From CAWUFC02 sp963921335 (GTDB lineage Bacteria; Pseudomonadota; Gammaproteobacteria; Pseudomonadales; Halieaceae), in the NCBI GenBank assembly GCA_963921335.3, contig CAWUFC020000001.1:1674001-1738000 (forward strand): DNA of 64,000 nucleotides. The letters run 5' to 3'. The position numbers and the translations under genes were made by a program. The first letter of the stretch is position 1. The number at the start of each line of letters is the position of its first letter. The notes under the pieces were generated by a model. That model saw nothing but the letters and a program-made list of their open reading frames with translations. It was not told where the DNA came from and ran no database searches. Of the stretch, positions 35,149-44,188 are shown piece after piece.

Positions 35149-35591
35149 CTGGCACAGTGCCTGGGCGCACCGACGGTCAGGCTCAGGCGTCGCTGCAACA
35201 GGCCCAGCTCTTCACAATTGAGTTCGGCGTTGCCCTCCAGTTGCAGCACGCTGAGCCGCTGCATCTCAAGCAGGGGTTGCACGCTGACAATGGCATTGTT
35301 GGTCAATTTCAGGCGAATCAGCCCGGCGAAGCTCTCCAGCCCCTGCAGGCTAGTGATGCCTGCGCGTGAACAGTTGAGTTCTTCCAAACTGACGGCGGAG
35401 GTGATTTTGTTGTCGGCGATGACCTGCTCGACGCAGGCTGCCAAGGCCTCATCTTCGATCTGGTAGTCGGCGAACAGCTCCTCTGGCGTATACACCACAC
35501 GTTCATTCACTGTGAGCTGATAGCCTGAACAACCCAGCAAAAAGCTTCCGAATAGCGTGATCCCGATCACGGATCTCAACAAAATCAGCAT
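35145..35591 (-). CDS. Small leucine-rich-repeat lipoprotein
   Basis: This 148-residue protein starts at 35591 with a lipoprotein signal (lipobox LLGC, near residue 19). It carries about three short leucine-rich repeats (ITSLQGLESFAGLIRLKLTN, then AIVSVQPLLEMQRLSVLQL). It ends 4 nt inside the convergent MBL hydrolase gene. Such repeats usually mediate protein contacts in the periplasm. I cannot assign a partner. Confidence 0.72.
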   Translation of the reverse strand: MLILLRSVIGITLFGSFLLGCSGYQLTVNERVVYTPEELFADYQIEDEALAACVEQVIADNKITSAVSLEELNCSRAGITSLQGLESFAGLIRLKLTNNAIVSVQPLLEMQRLSVLQLEGNAELNCEELGLLQRRLSLTVGAPRHCAS

Positions 35592-35684
35592 CTTAGCGCA
35601 GTTCTCCTCGCCAGCCAGACATAGCCCCGACACGATGTTTAACACTATAATGCCGGACAGTCAGATAATAACACTGGGTAGAGC

Positions 35685-36950
35685 ATGTCCAATGCACCGA
35701 CTGCCGCTGATTCCGCTGGTTCAGTCGCAGGTGACGCCATCAGCATTGTTCAGCGGGGCAATATCAAATCCCTGGAAACCACCCTGCGTAAGCAGTGGCG
35801 GTTGGGGCAGAATATCGTCCTGTGCTGGAGCTCCAGCGAGAAAGGCGTGGTGGTCTTGCTGGTGCCTCACTATTTCCTGGGCAACTATTCTGCGCTTGGT
35901 AGTGATGGTGGGGCCGGTGAAGACGCAGACAGCAATGAGGCTTTTATCCGGCAGCTGATTTCCGGGGAACGCCGTAAACAGCGCGAAGAGATTTTTGAGA
36001 TCGCCAATCGCTTCAATGTCTCACCAACATTTATCAAGCTGCAACACCCATTGGAGGAAGATCCCCGCCTGATTGACTCGGTGGAGCAGATCATCAAGCG
36101 CTACGGCATCAGTTACGTGGAAAGCAGGGCGGTACTGCTGTTTGATATTGCCGAGTTCTCCCTTTACACCCCGTTTGAACAAGCCGGTCAGCTCAACAGT
36201 CTGTCTTACTCGATGAACTCTGCCTACAACAAGTTGCTGGCTCAGGGCATAGAAATAAATTTCGCTCGCACCACTACCGGCGACGGCTATTACGTTTGGA
36301 ATCGGGATATTTCCGATGGGGCTAACCGCGATCTACTGCACTTCCTGTTGCTGGTGATCGCCGATAACGCCATTGCCCGACAGGCAAGTAAGGGGAATAC
36401 CGTGCCGGTAATTCGCATGGCCTACCACATCGGCAGCCACTACGAACTTTACCAGGCGGAGGGGGTCAACCCGACGGTATTCAGTTACATTGTTGGTGAT
36501 GTAACTATTGAGTTGGCCCGCATGCTCGATCTGGCCAGGCCGGACCAGTTATACATCGGCGATTTTGAAGTCAGCCTGCCCGAGGATTCAGGCCTGGCGG
36601 GTAAGGCCGATACACCTGCGTTCCTTAACTATTGCTCCGAACAGCTGAAGAAGTTGAACGGCGTGCAATTATCCGGAGAAGCCATTTCAGGCATGAATTG
36701 CCGCCCCGCCCAGCTGGATGGCAAACCCAGACGCTTTCGCCTCACTGATAAACACGGTATTTCTCGCAGTGCTTACAGCCTGCAATTCGATATTGCCTTT
36801 GCCAGCGGCCGTGAGTTGTCATTGGGACTGCAGGATTCAGAACTACCTGAACCGCTGGACACAGCAGCCAGCGGTAGTGGCGAGGGTGTGGATGGCCACA
36901 GTGTGGAAGATATTCATCAGCGGGCCACCAAGTCCGTGGTTGAGGAGTAG
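35685..36950 (+). CDS. Class III nucleotidyl cyclase-like protein (degenerate active site)
   Basis: This 421-residue protein has an N-terminal helical and partly unrecognised region (1-145), then a segment that fits the class III cyclase homology domain. The metal-binding Asp motif is VLLFDIAEFS (Asp154), followed by TTTGDGYYVW (Asp200) and YIVGDVTIELARMLD with Arg279. The usual substrate-contacting Lys before GD is a Thr, and the Asn expected before the Arg is not obvious, so activity or specificity may differ from adenylate cyclase. The next gene, a phosphodiesterase-like protein, starts at the following base. The family assignment is moderate; the functional pairing is inferred. Confidence 0.65.
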   Translation: MSNAPTAADSAGSVAGDAISIVQRGNIKSLETTLRKQWRLGQNIVLCWSSSEKGVVVLLVPHYFLGNYSALGSDGGAGEDADSNEAFIRQLISGERRKQREEIFEIANRFNVSPTFIKLQHPLEEDPRLIDSVEQIIKRYGISYVESRAVLLFDIAEFSLYTPFEQAGQLNSLSYSMNSAYNKLLAQGIEINFARTTTGDGYYVWNRDISDGANRDLLHFLLLVIADNAIARQASKGNTVPVIRMAYHIGSHYELYQAEGVNPTVFSYIVGDVTIELARMLDLARPDQLYIGDFEVSLPEDSGLAGKADTPAFLNYCSEQLKKLNGVQLSGEAISGMNCRPAQLDGKPRRFRLTDKHGISRSAYSLQFDIAFASGRELSLGLQDSELPEPLDTAASGSGEGVDGHSVEDIHQRATKSVVEE

Positions 36951-37892
36951 ATGACTGTGGCGGCGATTCGGCAACGGCATATGGATGTGGCCAACCAGGT
37001 CGACGTGACTGATCCAGATGTGGTCAGCGCAGCCGTTGTGGCATTGTTGCAGGCACGTTATCCAGGCGCAGATTTATCGGTTATTCCGCGTCTTTTTGCC
37101 GACTTTGCGCGCCTCTATGGTGGTGAGTACCCGGGCTTTCGCGCCTGTGATGTGCCTTACCACAATGTGCAGCATGTACTGGATGTGACGCTGGCGATGG
37201 CTCGACTGGTGGATGGCTTTGAGAGCGCCCAGACCGACGCAGACCAGCTGGGTGCTGAACTTGCAGTGGCGGGCATTGCCTGTGCCCTGTTTCACGATTC
37301 CGGCTATATCCTTCGCACCCGTGACAGTCGTCATAAAAATGGGGCTGAATACACTCGCACTCACGTCAGCCGCAGTGCGGTATTTATGACCGAGTACCTG
37401 CCGACTGTGGGTCTGGAATACGCCGTGCCGATTTGTCAGCGCATCGTTCATTTCACCGGTTATGAAGTGAACCCGGCCGACATCGACGTACCTACCGACA
37501 AGGAGCGAATTCTGGGTTGGTTGTTGGGCACTGCCGACCTCATTGCGCAGATGGCAGATTGCGCGTATCTCGAAAAATGCCGCGATCGGCTCTATCCGGA
37601 GTTCGTCGAAGGCGGTATGGCGGGGGCCCAAGGCAGGTACACCAAGACCGGTATTATCTACAAGTCGCCGTCGCACCTGATGCAGTCCACCCCCAATTTT
37701 ATTCGCAGTGCCATTCAGGTGCGGCTCGACGGATATTTTCACTCCTACTACCGTTACGCTGCCGATCATTTTGGTGGTCGCGATCTCTATATGGATGCGA
37801 TCTGGGAGAACTGCAATCGGCTCGAGGCCATTCTCGCCAAGAATGATCCCAAGTTGTTGCTTGGCGATGCACTGTCCCCCAACTCCCCTTGA
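36951..37892 (+). CDS. HD/PDEase-like metal-dependent phosphohydrolase
   Basis: This 313-residue protein has the cyclic nucleotide phosphodiesterase-like metal site. YHNVQHVLDV lies at residues 70-79 (His71, His75), FHDSGYIL is around 114-121 (His115, Asp116), and a further Asp is in GTADLIAQM (Asp196). The spacing resembles class I 3',5'-cyclic nucleotide phosphodiesterases and HD-domain hydrolases. It begins at the base after the cyclase-like gene stop, which suggests a synthesis/degradation pair for a nucleotide second messenger. Confidence 0.7.
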   Translation: MTVAAIRQRHMDVANQVDVTDPDVVSAAVVALLQARYPGADLSVIPRLFADFARLYGGEYPGFRACDVPYHNVQHVLDVTLAMARLVDGFESAQTDADQLGAELAVAGIACALFHDSGYILRTRDSRHKNGAEYTRTHVSRSAVFMTEYLPTVGLEYAVPICQRIVHFTGYEVNPADIDVPTDKERILGWLLGTADLIAQMADCAYLEKCRDRLYPEFVEGGMAGAQGRYTKTGIIYKSPSHLMQSTPNFIRSAIQVRLDGYFHSYYRYAADHFGGRDLYMDAIWENCNRLEAILAKNDPKLLLGDALSPNSP

Positions 37893-38662
37893 AACTCTAC
37901 CTGGATTGTCAGGTTCCTGAACTCCTTACCCGGGCTGACGACTTGTCCCGGCATTTAGATATACCCAGGCAGCGAGATGATGCTGACGCCTGCTTGATGC
38001 TGGGCAATGAGGGGTTGGCTATCCAGGTACTTGGACCTGCCGCACCCGGCCCGGTGCGCGTTGATTTTGCCTCGTCCAGAATGACTCATCGCCGGCGCGG
38101 TGGTCAGAACGAACTGCTGGGTCGCGCGGTAGGGGTTGGCAAACTTGATCATTTAACCGTTGTGGATGCGACCGCGGGCCTGGGTGGGGATAGCTACGTG
38201 CTCGCTGATCTGGGCTGCAATGTGATCAGCCTTGAGCGCTCGAAGTTGATTCACGCACTGCTTGAGGATGGGCTCAGACGCGGCAGCGTCGGCGATGCTG
38301 ATCGTGTTCGCCAGGCCTGTTCTCGCATACGGCTCCATGGCGCTGATGCCCTCGATTACCTGCCTGGACAGCAGGTCGATGTGGTCTATCTGGACCCCAT
38401 GTTTCCCGGCGGTGGAAAAAAAGCGCGTGCTCGCAAGGAAATGTGGCTGTTTCAGCAGTTGTTGGAAGCACAGACTGATGCTGAGGAATTGCTGGCTGCA
38501 GCACTGGCGTCAGCGCGCTATCGAGTGGTGGTCAAACGCCCGTTGAAAGCACCGCCGCTGTCGGGGCACGCGCCCAGCAGTAGTATCAAGGGCAAGGCGA
38601 TCAGGTTCGATATATACGGCCTGCGCAGCTTCAATCGCCAGTCTGCAGACGCAGCCGTCTGA
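37889..38662 (+). CDS. rsmJ: 16S rRNA (guanine-1516-N2)-methyltransferase RsmJ
   Basis: This 257-residue SAM methyltransferase has motif I VDATAGLGGDSYVLA and the N6/N2-type VVYLDPMFPGG segment followed by KKARARKEM, as in E. coli RsmJ (YhiQ), which methylates G1516 in 16S rRNA. The start is a TTG at 37889 that overlaps the upstream stop (TTGA); no ATG lies in a suitable place. The last 32 nt overlap the convergent antiporter gene. Confidence 0.9.
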   Translation: MKLYLDCQVPELLTRADDLSRHLDIPRQRDDADACLMLGNEGLAIQVLGPAAPGPVRVDFASSRMTHRRRGGQNELLGRAVGVGKLDHLTVVDATAGLGGDSYVLADLGCNVISLERSKLIHALLEDGLRRGSVGDADRVRQACSRIRLHGADALDYLPGQQVDVVYLDPMFPGGGKKARARKEMWLFQQLLEAQTDAEELLAAALASARYRVVVKRPLKAPPLSGHAPSSSIKGKAIRFDIYGLRSFNRQSADAAV

Positions 38663-39845
38663 TGATTGCGGCGCAGCTGGGTGCCTGCACAAACAAGCTG
38701 AATAACACCACCGCAAAGACCATGGATTGAATCACCCACCAGTAGGGCAGTTCGGTGGGCAGGGCCAATACCAAAGCAATGGCGACTGCGCCGCGCAAAC
38801 CGCCCCAGCTCATCAGTATTGACCAGCGCCAGGGTATGGGGCGGGAAAGCAGACCACTGAAAGAGGCGATGCAGAACACGCTGGCAAAGCGGGCCAGTAT
38901 CGCTGCCGCAATACCAATCAGCATCGCCAGCCACATGGCCCCAAACATATCCCAGGTCACGACCAGGCCCAGCAGGGTAAACAGCAAGGCCTGCAGCAGT
39001 AGCGCAATCCAGTCCATGGCATGCCTGGCGCTGTGAACCAGTTTCTCGGAGTGCCGGGTCAGCAGGTAGCGCGTCAGCAGGGCATTGCTGGTTACCGCCA
39101 TGATACCGGAGACACCCAGTTGATCTTCCGCTACATAAGAACTGAGCAGGGCGGAAAATACGATCACCACCGCGCTGGCAGCCTTCGAAGAGAGGAACAG
39201 GATGGTCGCAGTTGTGAGCAGTCCCAAGGCTATACCTACAACAGCCCCGCCAAAGAAGATCAGCAGGAAGTCGGGCACAAAACTTGAGGGATCCGGGTTG
39301 GCCTGCCCCAGTGCCAGCATCAGGATGGCACTGAAAATCAGCACCGCTGAAGCATCGTTGAGCAGGTTCTCTCCTTCGATCAGGGTGGCGAGGCCATCGG
39401 GTGCGTCCAGTCCACGCAGCTTTGCCGACACCACCGATGGGTCTGTCGCGGAGAGTATGGCTGCGGCGAGCAGGCCGGCCAGCCAGGGAAAACCGCTGGG
39501 GTGGTCAATCGCGAAATAGATCATCGCGGCTGCGATCAGCGTAAACAGAATGACGCCTGGAATGGCCAACAGCAGCAATGGCAGCAGCCAGTGTCGCAGC
39601 ATGTCTGGTTTCAGTTGCCACGATGCCTCAAAGATCAGCACCGGCAGTATCACCAAAAACACAAGGTCTTGCAGAGAACTTGCCCGAATGCCGGTATCAA
39701 AACCCAGCCAGGGCAATGCGGCGCCCGCTGCCAGCCCACATAGCAGACAGCCAATAGAATCGTCCTGTCGCAGCAGTCGCGCCAGGATCAGGCCCACAAT
39801 GGCGCATCCGCACATGAATAGAATGCGCTCCAGCACTACCGCCAT
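38631..39845 (-). CDS. Na+/H+ antiporter, CPA1 family
   Basis: This 404-residue protein consists almost wholly of hydrophobic helices (about 12). CPA1 hallmarks are LSATDPSVVSAKLRGL and LIEGENLLNDASAVLIF, the latter carrying the Asn-Asp pair of the ion-binding site, and a C-terminal MSWGGLRGAVAIALVLALP segment. It exchanges Na+ (or K+) for protons across the inner membrane. It lacks the long cytoplasmic tail of NhaP-type transporters. It converges on rsmJ with a 32-nt overlap. Confidence 0.92.
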   Translation of the reverse strand: MAVVLERILFMCGCAIVGLILARLLRQDDSIGCLLCGLAAGAALPWLGFDTGIRASSLQDLVFLVILPVLIFEASWQLKPDMLRHWLLPLLLLAIPGVILFTLIAAAMIYFAIDHPSGFPWLAGLLAAAILSATDPSVVSAKLRGLDAPDGLATLIEGENLLNDASAVLIFSAILMLALGQANPDPSSFVPDFLLIFFGGAVVGIALGLLTTATILFLSSKAASAVVIVFSALLSSYVAEDQLGVSGIMAVTSNALLTRYLLTRHSEKLVHSARHAMDWIALLLQALLFTLLGLVVTWDMFGAMWLAMLIGIAAAILARFASVFCIASFSGLLSRPIPWRWSILMSWGGLRGAVAIALVLALPTELPYWWVIQSMVFAVVLFSLFVQAPSCAAIIRRLRLQTGD

Positions 39846-39932
39846 GACCCCCTCCAGAATATATTGTTGTGTCTCGCATTAATGCGACTGCAAAAAGCCG
39901 GCAGAGTTCATATTCAGTTATAGTAGGTAGCG

Positions 39933-40799
39933 ATGAAGATATTTATATTTGTTTTACTCAGCGGTCTCAGTCTTCTGACACAGGCTGCCGGTGAGAAGCT
40001 GTTCTTTTACCAGCTCGATGGCCCCCGCGGAACGGTCTACCTGCTGGGATCGATGCACCTGGCAAGGCCCAATATTTATCCTCTGCGCGAGGAAATCACC
40101 CGCGCCTTTGAGTCCTCCGACGCACTGGTGGTGGAAGTCGATATCAGCGGCGCTAATCAGTTCCTGGTACAGCAAATGATGCTGGAGCGCGGCAGCTACC
40201 CCCCAGGCCAAACCATTGAACAGGATCTGTCAGCGTCTACCTGGGCAATGCTGCAAAAGGAAATCCGCAAGTACGGCATGCCGATTGAGGCCATGGCGCG
40301 CTTGCGGCCTGGCCTGCTGGTGACAACGCTGTCGACGATGCAGATGATGCAGATGGGGCTCAGCCCGGAGCTGGGAATTGATCGTCATTTTTTGATGCAG
40401 GCCCAGGGGGCCAAGCAGATTCTTGAGCTGGAGACTATGGATCAGCAGATCAGCCTGTTGCTGGACTTTCCCGATCAGGATTTGTTGGTACGGCAAACCC
40501 TGGAGCAGATGGATCAGATGGATTTATTAATGGCTGAGCTGGTCAGTGCCTGGAAACAAGGAGACGAGGCCCGTTTGGAAAAGCTGGTGATTGACGACGA
40601 GCTGGCTCGCAATCCTCGCTACAAAGCCCTGCACGTGCGGATGTTCGATGACCGTAACCGCGGCATGGTGAACAAACTGGAGCAGTTCATGCGTCGCGGT
40701 GGCGACTACTTTGTGGTGGTCGGTGCGGGGCATTTGGTGGGTGACATGGGGATGGTGGCGATGCTGAGACAGCGCGGGTACCATCCGCGCCAGCGCTAA
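39933..40799 (+). CDS. TraB/GumN family protein
   Basis: This 288-residue protein has a signal peptide (MKIFIFVLLSGLSLLTQAAG), the N-terminal motif YLLGSMHLARPNIYPL, and the C-terminal VVVGAGHLVGDMGM segment, which are the two conserved blocks of the TraB/GumN family. The family has an EreA/ChaN-like fold and includes putative metal-dependent proteases; most bacterial members are uncharacterised. It is followed 12 nt later by an SDR gene on the same strand. Confidence 0.85.
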   Translation: MKIFIFVLLSGLSLLTQAAGEKLFFYQLDGPRGTVYLLGSMHLARPNIYPLREEITRAFESSDALVVEVDISGANQFLVQQMMLERGSYPPGQTIEQDLSASTWAMLQKEIRKYGMPIEAMARLRPGLLVTTLSTMQMMQMGLSPELGIDRHFLMQAQGAKQILELETMDQQISLLLDFPDQDLLVRQTLEQMDQMDLLMAELVSAWKQGDEARLEKLVIDDELARNPRYKALHVRMFDDRNRGMVNKLEQFMRRGGDYFVVVGAGHLVGDMGMVAMLRQRGYHPRQR

Positions 40800-40811
40800 A
40801 AGGGGAAATCA

Positions 40812-41564
40812 ATGTCTGAGATTAAGAAAACTGCACTGGTCACCGGTGCCAGCGCCGGGATAGGCGCCGAATTCTGTCGTCAGCTGGCGCAGACCTGTGA
40901 GGTGATCATTGCCGTGGGCCGGCGCCAGGACAAGCTGGATGCCCTGGCTGCAGAGCTGGCAGGGCAGGCGGAGGTCCACACGGTAAGCGCAGATCTGGAA
41001 ACCCGTCTCGGCATTACCGCGGTCATTGAGTGCCTGCGACAAAAAGGTCCGGTGGACTATCTCATCAACAATGCCGGTTACAGCACGATGGGCAATTTTG
41101 CCGAGATCGAGTTGGAGCCCCAGCAGGGAATGGTAGATCTGCATATTACAGCCAGCCTGGCGCTGGCCCGCGCCGCGATACCGTTTATGAAAGAGCGCGG
41201 TGGCGGGGCGATTATCAATGTCTCTTCGCTGGCTTCTTTTTCGGAGATTGCGGGGGTGGCCATTTACTGTGCGAGTAAGGCCTTCCTGAACAGCTTCAGC
41301 GAGTCACTGCAACTGGAGTTGGCGAGCGATAATATTCGTGTGCAAAGCCTGTGCCCCGGTTATACCTGGTCAGAGTTTCACGACCGGGATGCCATGTCTG
41401 CCTTTGACCGCGAGTGGGTACCGGAAGATCACTGGCAAACCGCTGAACAGGTGGTTGCAGAAAGCCTGGCCGCACTTGGTGGGGACAAGGTCATTGTGGT
41501 GACTGGCGAACGTAACCGGTCCGTGGCCAGGGGGGCCATGGAACAACAGCTGGCTAAATACTAA
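40812..41564 (+). CDS. Short-chain dehydrogenase/reductase
   Basis: This 250-residue classical SDR has the cofactor motif TGASAGIG (residues 11-18), the NNAGY segment, catalytic Ser in INVSSLASFS, and YCASK with Tyr152 and Lys156. The VGRRQDKLDAL stretch after strand 2 with its Arg residues suggests NADP(H). The substrate is unknown. GGGGAAATC precedes the ATG. The stop overlaps the convergent dapE stop by 4 nt. Confidence 0.9.
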   Translation: MSEIKKTALVTGASAGIGAEFCRQLAQTCEVIIAVGRRQDKLDALAAELAGQAEVHTVSADLETRLGITAVIECLRQKGPVDYLINNAGYSTMGNFAEIELEPQQGMVDLHITASLALARAAIPFMKERGGGAIINVSSLASFSEIAGVAIYCASKAFLNSFSESLQLELASDNIRVQSLCPGYTWSEFHDRDAMSAFDREWVPEDHWQTAEQVVAESLAALGGDKVIVVTGERNRSVARGAMEQQLAKY

Positions 41565-42697
41565 GCCTTCTCCAGCAGCAATCCGCTGATGATGCCCCGA
41601 TACAGCGCGGTCAGTTGAGCGATTGAGTCGACCTGCACATGTTCATTGAGCTTGTGGATGCTGGCGTTGACCGGCCCAAGTTCAAGCACCTGGGCGCCGC
41701 TGGGGGCGATAAAGCGTCCATCTGAGGTGCCGCCGGCTGTCGACAATTCAGTGTCCCGCCCAAGTTCCGAACGAATCACCTGTTGGGCTACGTCCAGTAA
41801 CTTGCCTGTACGGGTGATAAAGGGCTGACCGCTCAGTTCCCAATTGAGATCGTATTCGAGCCCATGCTCTGCGAGGATTTTTTCGGTTCGTTCGCGCAAC
41901 TCTGCGTCGGTCACCTGCGGTGAAAAGCGGAAGTTGAACTGCACGAACAGCTCACCCGGAATGACGTTACTGGCACCAGTACCGCCGTTGATGTTGGAGA
42001 TCTGCATGGAGGTCGGTGGGAAGAATTCGTCCCCATCATCCCAATGCTCAGCGCACAGCGCCGTCAGCACAGGCGCGGCCCGATGGATGGGATTGTCCGC
42101 CAGATGCGGATAGGCGATGTGACCCTGCACACCTTTGATGGTCAGCTTGGCGCCCAATGAGCCACGGCGTCCGTTTTTAACCACGTCGGCCAGTTGCTTG
42201 CTGCTGGAGGGCTCGCCGACCAGGCAGTAGTCAATGTGCTCGTCCTGCTGGCCGAGCCATTCCATGACTTTGACAGTGCCGTCGACAGCCGGGCCTTCCT
42301 CGTCGGAGGTAATCAAAAAGCCGATTCGGCCCGGATGATCCGGATGCTCAGCGACGAACTCCTCGCAGGCCACGACCATGGCAGCCAGGGAAGCCTTCAT
42401 GTCTGCTGCACCGCGCCCATAGAGTAAATCGTCACGAATCTCAGGTGCGAACGGGTCGCTGTGCCATTGATCCAGTGGACCGGTGGGTACCACGTCCGTG
42501 TGGCCCGCAAACACCAGGATGGGGCCGCTGCTGCCGCGTACCGCCCAGAAGTTCTCAACTTCGCCAAAAGGCAGTGGCGTGCAATCGAAACCTATCGCGC
42601 TCAGCCGTTCCATCATGAGCTTCTGGCAGCCCGCATCCTCGGGTGTTACCGATGCGCGGCGCATTAAATCGATACATAGATCCAGGCTGTTACTCAT
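41561..42697 (-). CDS. dapE: Succinyl-diaminopimelate desuccinylase
   Basis: This 378-residue di-zinc M20-family hydrolase removes succinate from N-succinyl-LL-DAP, releasing LL-DAP. Metal and catalytic motifs are FAGHTDVVPTG (His near 66), YGRGAADMKASLAAM (Asp), TSDEEGPAVDGT (catalytic Glu and metal Glu), and the C-terminal NASIHKLNEHV. The gene lies 5 nt after dapD on the minus strand, so the two are probably cotranscribed with the upstream dapC group. Confidence 0.95.
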   Translation of the reverse strand: MSNSLDLCIDLMRRASVTPEDAGCQKLMMERLSAIGFDCTPLPFGEVENFWAVRGSSGPILVFAGHTDVVPTGPLDQWHSDPFAPEIRDDLLYGRGAADMKASLAAMVVACEEFVAEHPDHPGRIGFLITSDEEGPAVDGTVKVMEWLGQQDEHIDYCLVGEPSSSKQLADVVKNGRRGSLGAKLTIKGVQGHIAYPHLADNPIHRAAPVLTALCAEHWDDGDEFFPPTSMQISNINGGTGASNVIPGELFVQFNFRFSPQVTDAELRERTEKILAEHGLEYDLNWELSGQPFITRTGKLLDVAQQVIRSELGRDTELSTAGGTSDGRFIAPSGAQVLELGPVNASIHKLNEHVQVDSIAQLTALYRGIISGLLLEKA

Positions 42698-42702
42698 AGC
42701 GT

Positions 42703-43737
42703 CTAGTTGTGCGCGTGCAATTCCTCGTTGAGTTCAACTGCTGACTTATTGGTCAGGCACTCCACGGCACCGGTGCCTGAATTGCGACGGAACAGCAGGT
42801 CTGGCTTGCCCGCCAGGTCAGATGCCTTGATACGTTCGATCAGCTCGCCTGTATCATCCAGCAGGTTAACCTTGGTGCCTGCAGTGAGGTAGAGGCCAGC
42901 TTCGATGGTGCAGCGATCGCCGAGAGGGATACCGGTGCCGCCGTTGGCGCCAACCAGGCAGCCTTCACCCATGCCATTGATGAGTTTGCCACCGCCGGAC
43001 AGTGTGCCCATGGTAGAAGCGCCACCACCCAGGTCAGAACCTGCGCCAACCATGACGCCCGCAGAGATACGACCTTCAATCATGCCGGGGCCTTCCGTGC
43101 CCGCATTAAAGTTCACAAATCCCTCGTGCATGATGGTAGTACCTTCGCCCAGGTACGCGCCCAGTCTCACTCGCGCAGTGTGGGCAATGCGCACGCCAGC
43201 GGGGACCACGTAATTGGTCATCTTTGGGAATTTGTCGACGCAGGCCACTTCCAGCACCCGGTTTTCCAGGCGTGCCTGCAGCTGGCGCTGGGGCAGCTCG
43301 GCCAGATCGATGGCACCTTCATTGGTCCAGGCAACATTGGGCAGTACGCCGAATGCACCGTCCAGGTTAGTGCCGTGGGGACGCACCAGTCGATGTGAGA
43401 GCAATTGCAGTTTCAGGTAGGCCTCGGGCACAGACGAAGGTGGCTCATCGCTGGCGAGTACACAGGCCACCAGCGGGGCATCGCCAGCGCTCATGGCTTT
43501 TGCGGTGTTCGCCAGTTCCGTGAGCCCAGCGGCAGACAGCGCATTGGCGGCGTCGCCCATTTGTGCAGCGCTAAGCTCGATGGCGGCGTTGCCGCCCTCG
43601 TAGTTGAGCACCTTCAAGAGTTCGTCCAGGTTTTGCTGGGGCTCGAGCAGGGGCTGCGGGTAGAACACCTCAAGCCATTCCGCCTTGCTGTTGTGTGTGC
43701 CCACGCCGATACCCAACGCGTAGATGCCTTCACTCAT
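42703..43737 (-). CDS. dapD: Tetrahydrodipicolinate N-succinyltransferase (long form)
   Basis: DapD succinylates tetrahydrodipicolinate from succinyl-CoA. The 344-residue protein belongs to the long pseudomonad-type form rather than the 274-residue E. coli form. It contains the left-handed parallel beta-helix hexapeptide region (about residues 180-290, for example VRLGAYLGEGTTIMHEGFVN) and the GGGASTMGTLSGGGK loop. It is followed by dapE 5 nt away. Confidence 0.94.
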   Translation of the reverse strand: MSEGIYALGIGVGTHNSKAEWLEVFYPQPLLEPQQNLDELLKVLNYEGGNAAIELSAAQMGDAANALSAAGLTELANTAKAMSAGDAPLVACVLASDEPPSSVPEAYLKLQLLSHRLVRPHGTNLDGAFGVLPNVAWTNEGAIDLAELPQRQLQARLENRVLEVACVDKFPKMTNYVVPAGVRIAHTARVRLGAYLGEGTTIMHEGFVNFNAGTEGPGMIEGRISAGVMVGAGSDLGGGASTMGTLSGGGKLINGMGEGCLVGANGGTGIPLGDRCTIEAGLYLTAGTKVNLLDDTGELIERIKASDLAGKPDLLFRRNSGTGAVECLTNKSAVELNEELHAHN

Positions 43738-43828
43738 AATTGTTCCTTACTGTGTACTGTCCAGGAAGTGCCCCGAGAGGCCGGTTTCAGGAGGGGCGCA
43801 GTATATAGGAATCACCGCCAACTGGCAG

Positions 43829-44151
43829 CTAGCGTCGGCCCCTGTAACTGATTTCAACAAAGGCCTCCGACAGGGGTTGCTTGTCGATTCCCGCAATATT
43901 GGGCCAGGCGACCTGGGCCAAAAGCACGGCACGGTCAGTTCACGGTTACCCAGTGCCAGCCAGCCTGTCCGCAGCCTGCAGTATAGTGCGTAGCACAGTG
44001 CTACTAGGTTGTTGCCTCTGGCCATCAGTGCCTCAAGGCGGGCCAAACGGGCAATGCTGTTGTCGAAACTCTGCTCATAATCCGCGGCGATGACCAGGCG
44101 AACTGTGTCCCCTCGCTGCAATGATTCATACCAGCTGTCTTCTGTGGCCAT
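43829..44151 (-). pseudogene. Small ORF of unknown function with an apparent frameshift
   Basis: From the ATG at 44151 about 75 residues read like a normal protein (MATEDSWYESLQRGDTVRLV, then IARLARLEALMARGNNLVAL). Around 43925-43930 the original frame turns Pro/Cys/Arg-rich and runs to a stop at 43747. Switching frame there gives VLLAQVAWPNIAGIDKQPLS, then EAFVEISYRGRR and a stop at 43829-43831, which looks more protein-like. I infer a single frameshift, either real or a sequencing error. No family is recognised; it lies between dapD and the PhyH gene on the same strand. Confidence 0.4.
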
Positions 44152-44188
44152 GTTTTACCCGGTGCGGCGTTGGCCCTGATCAGGCCGC

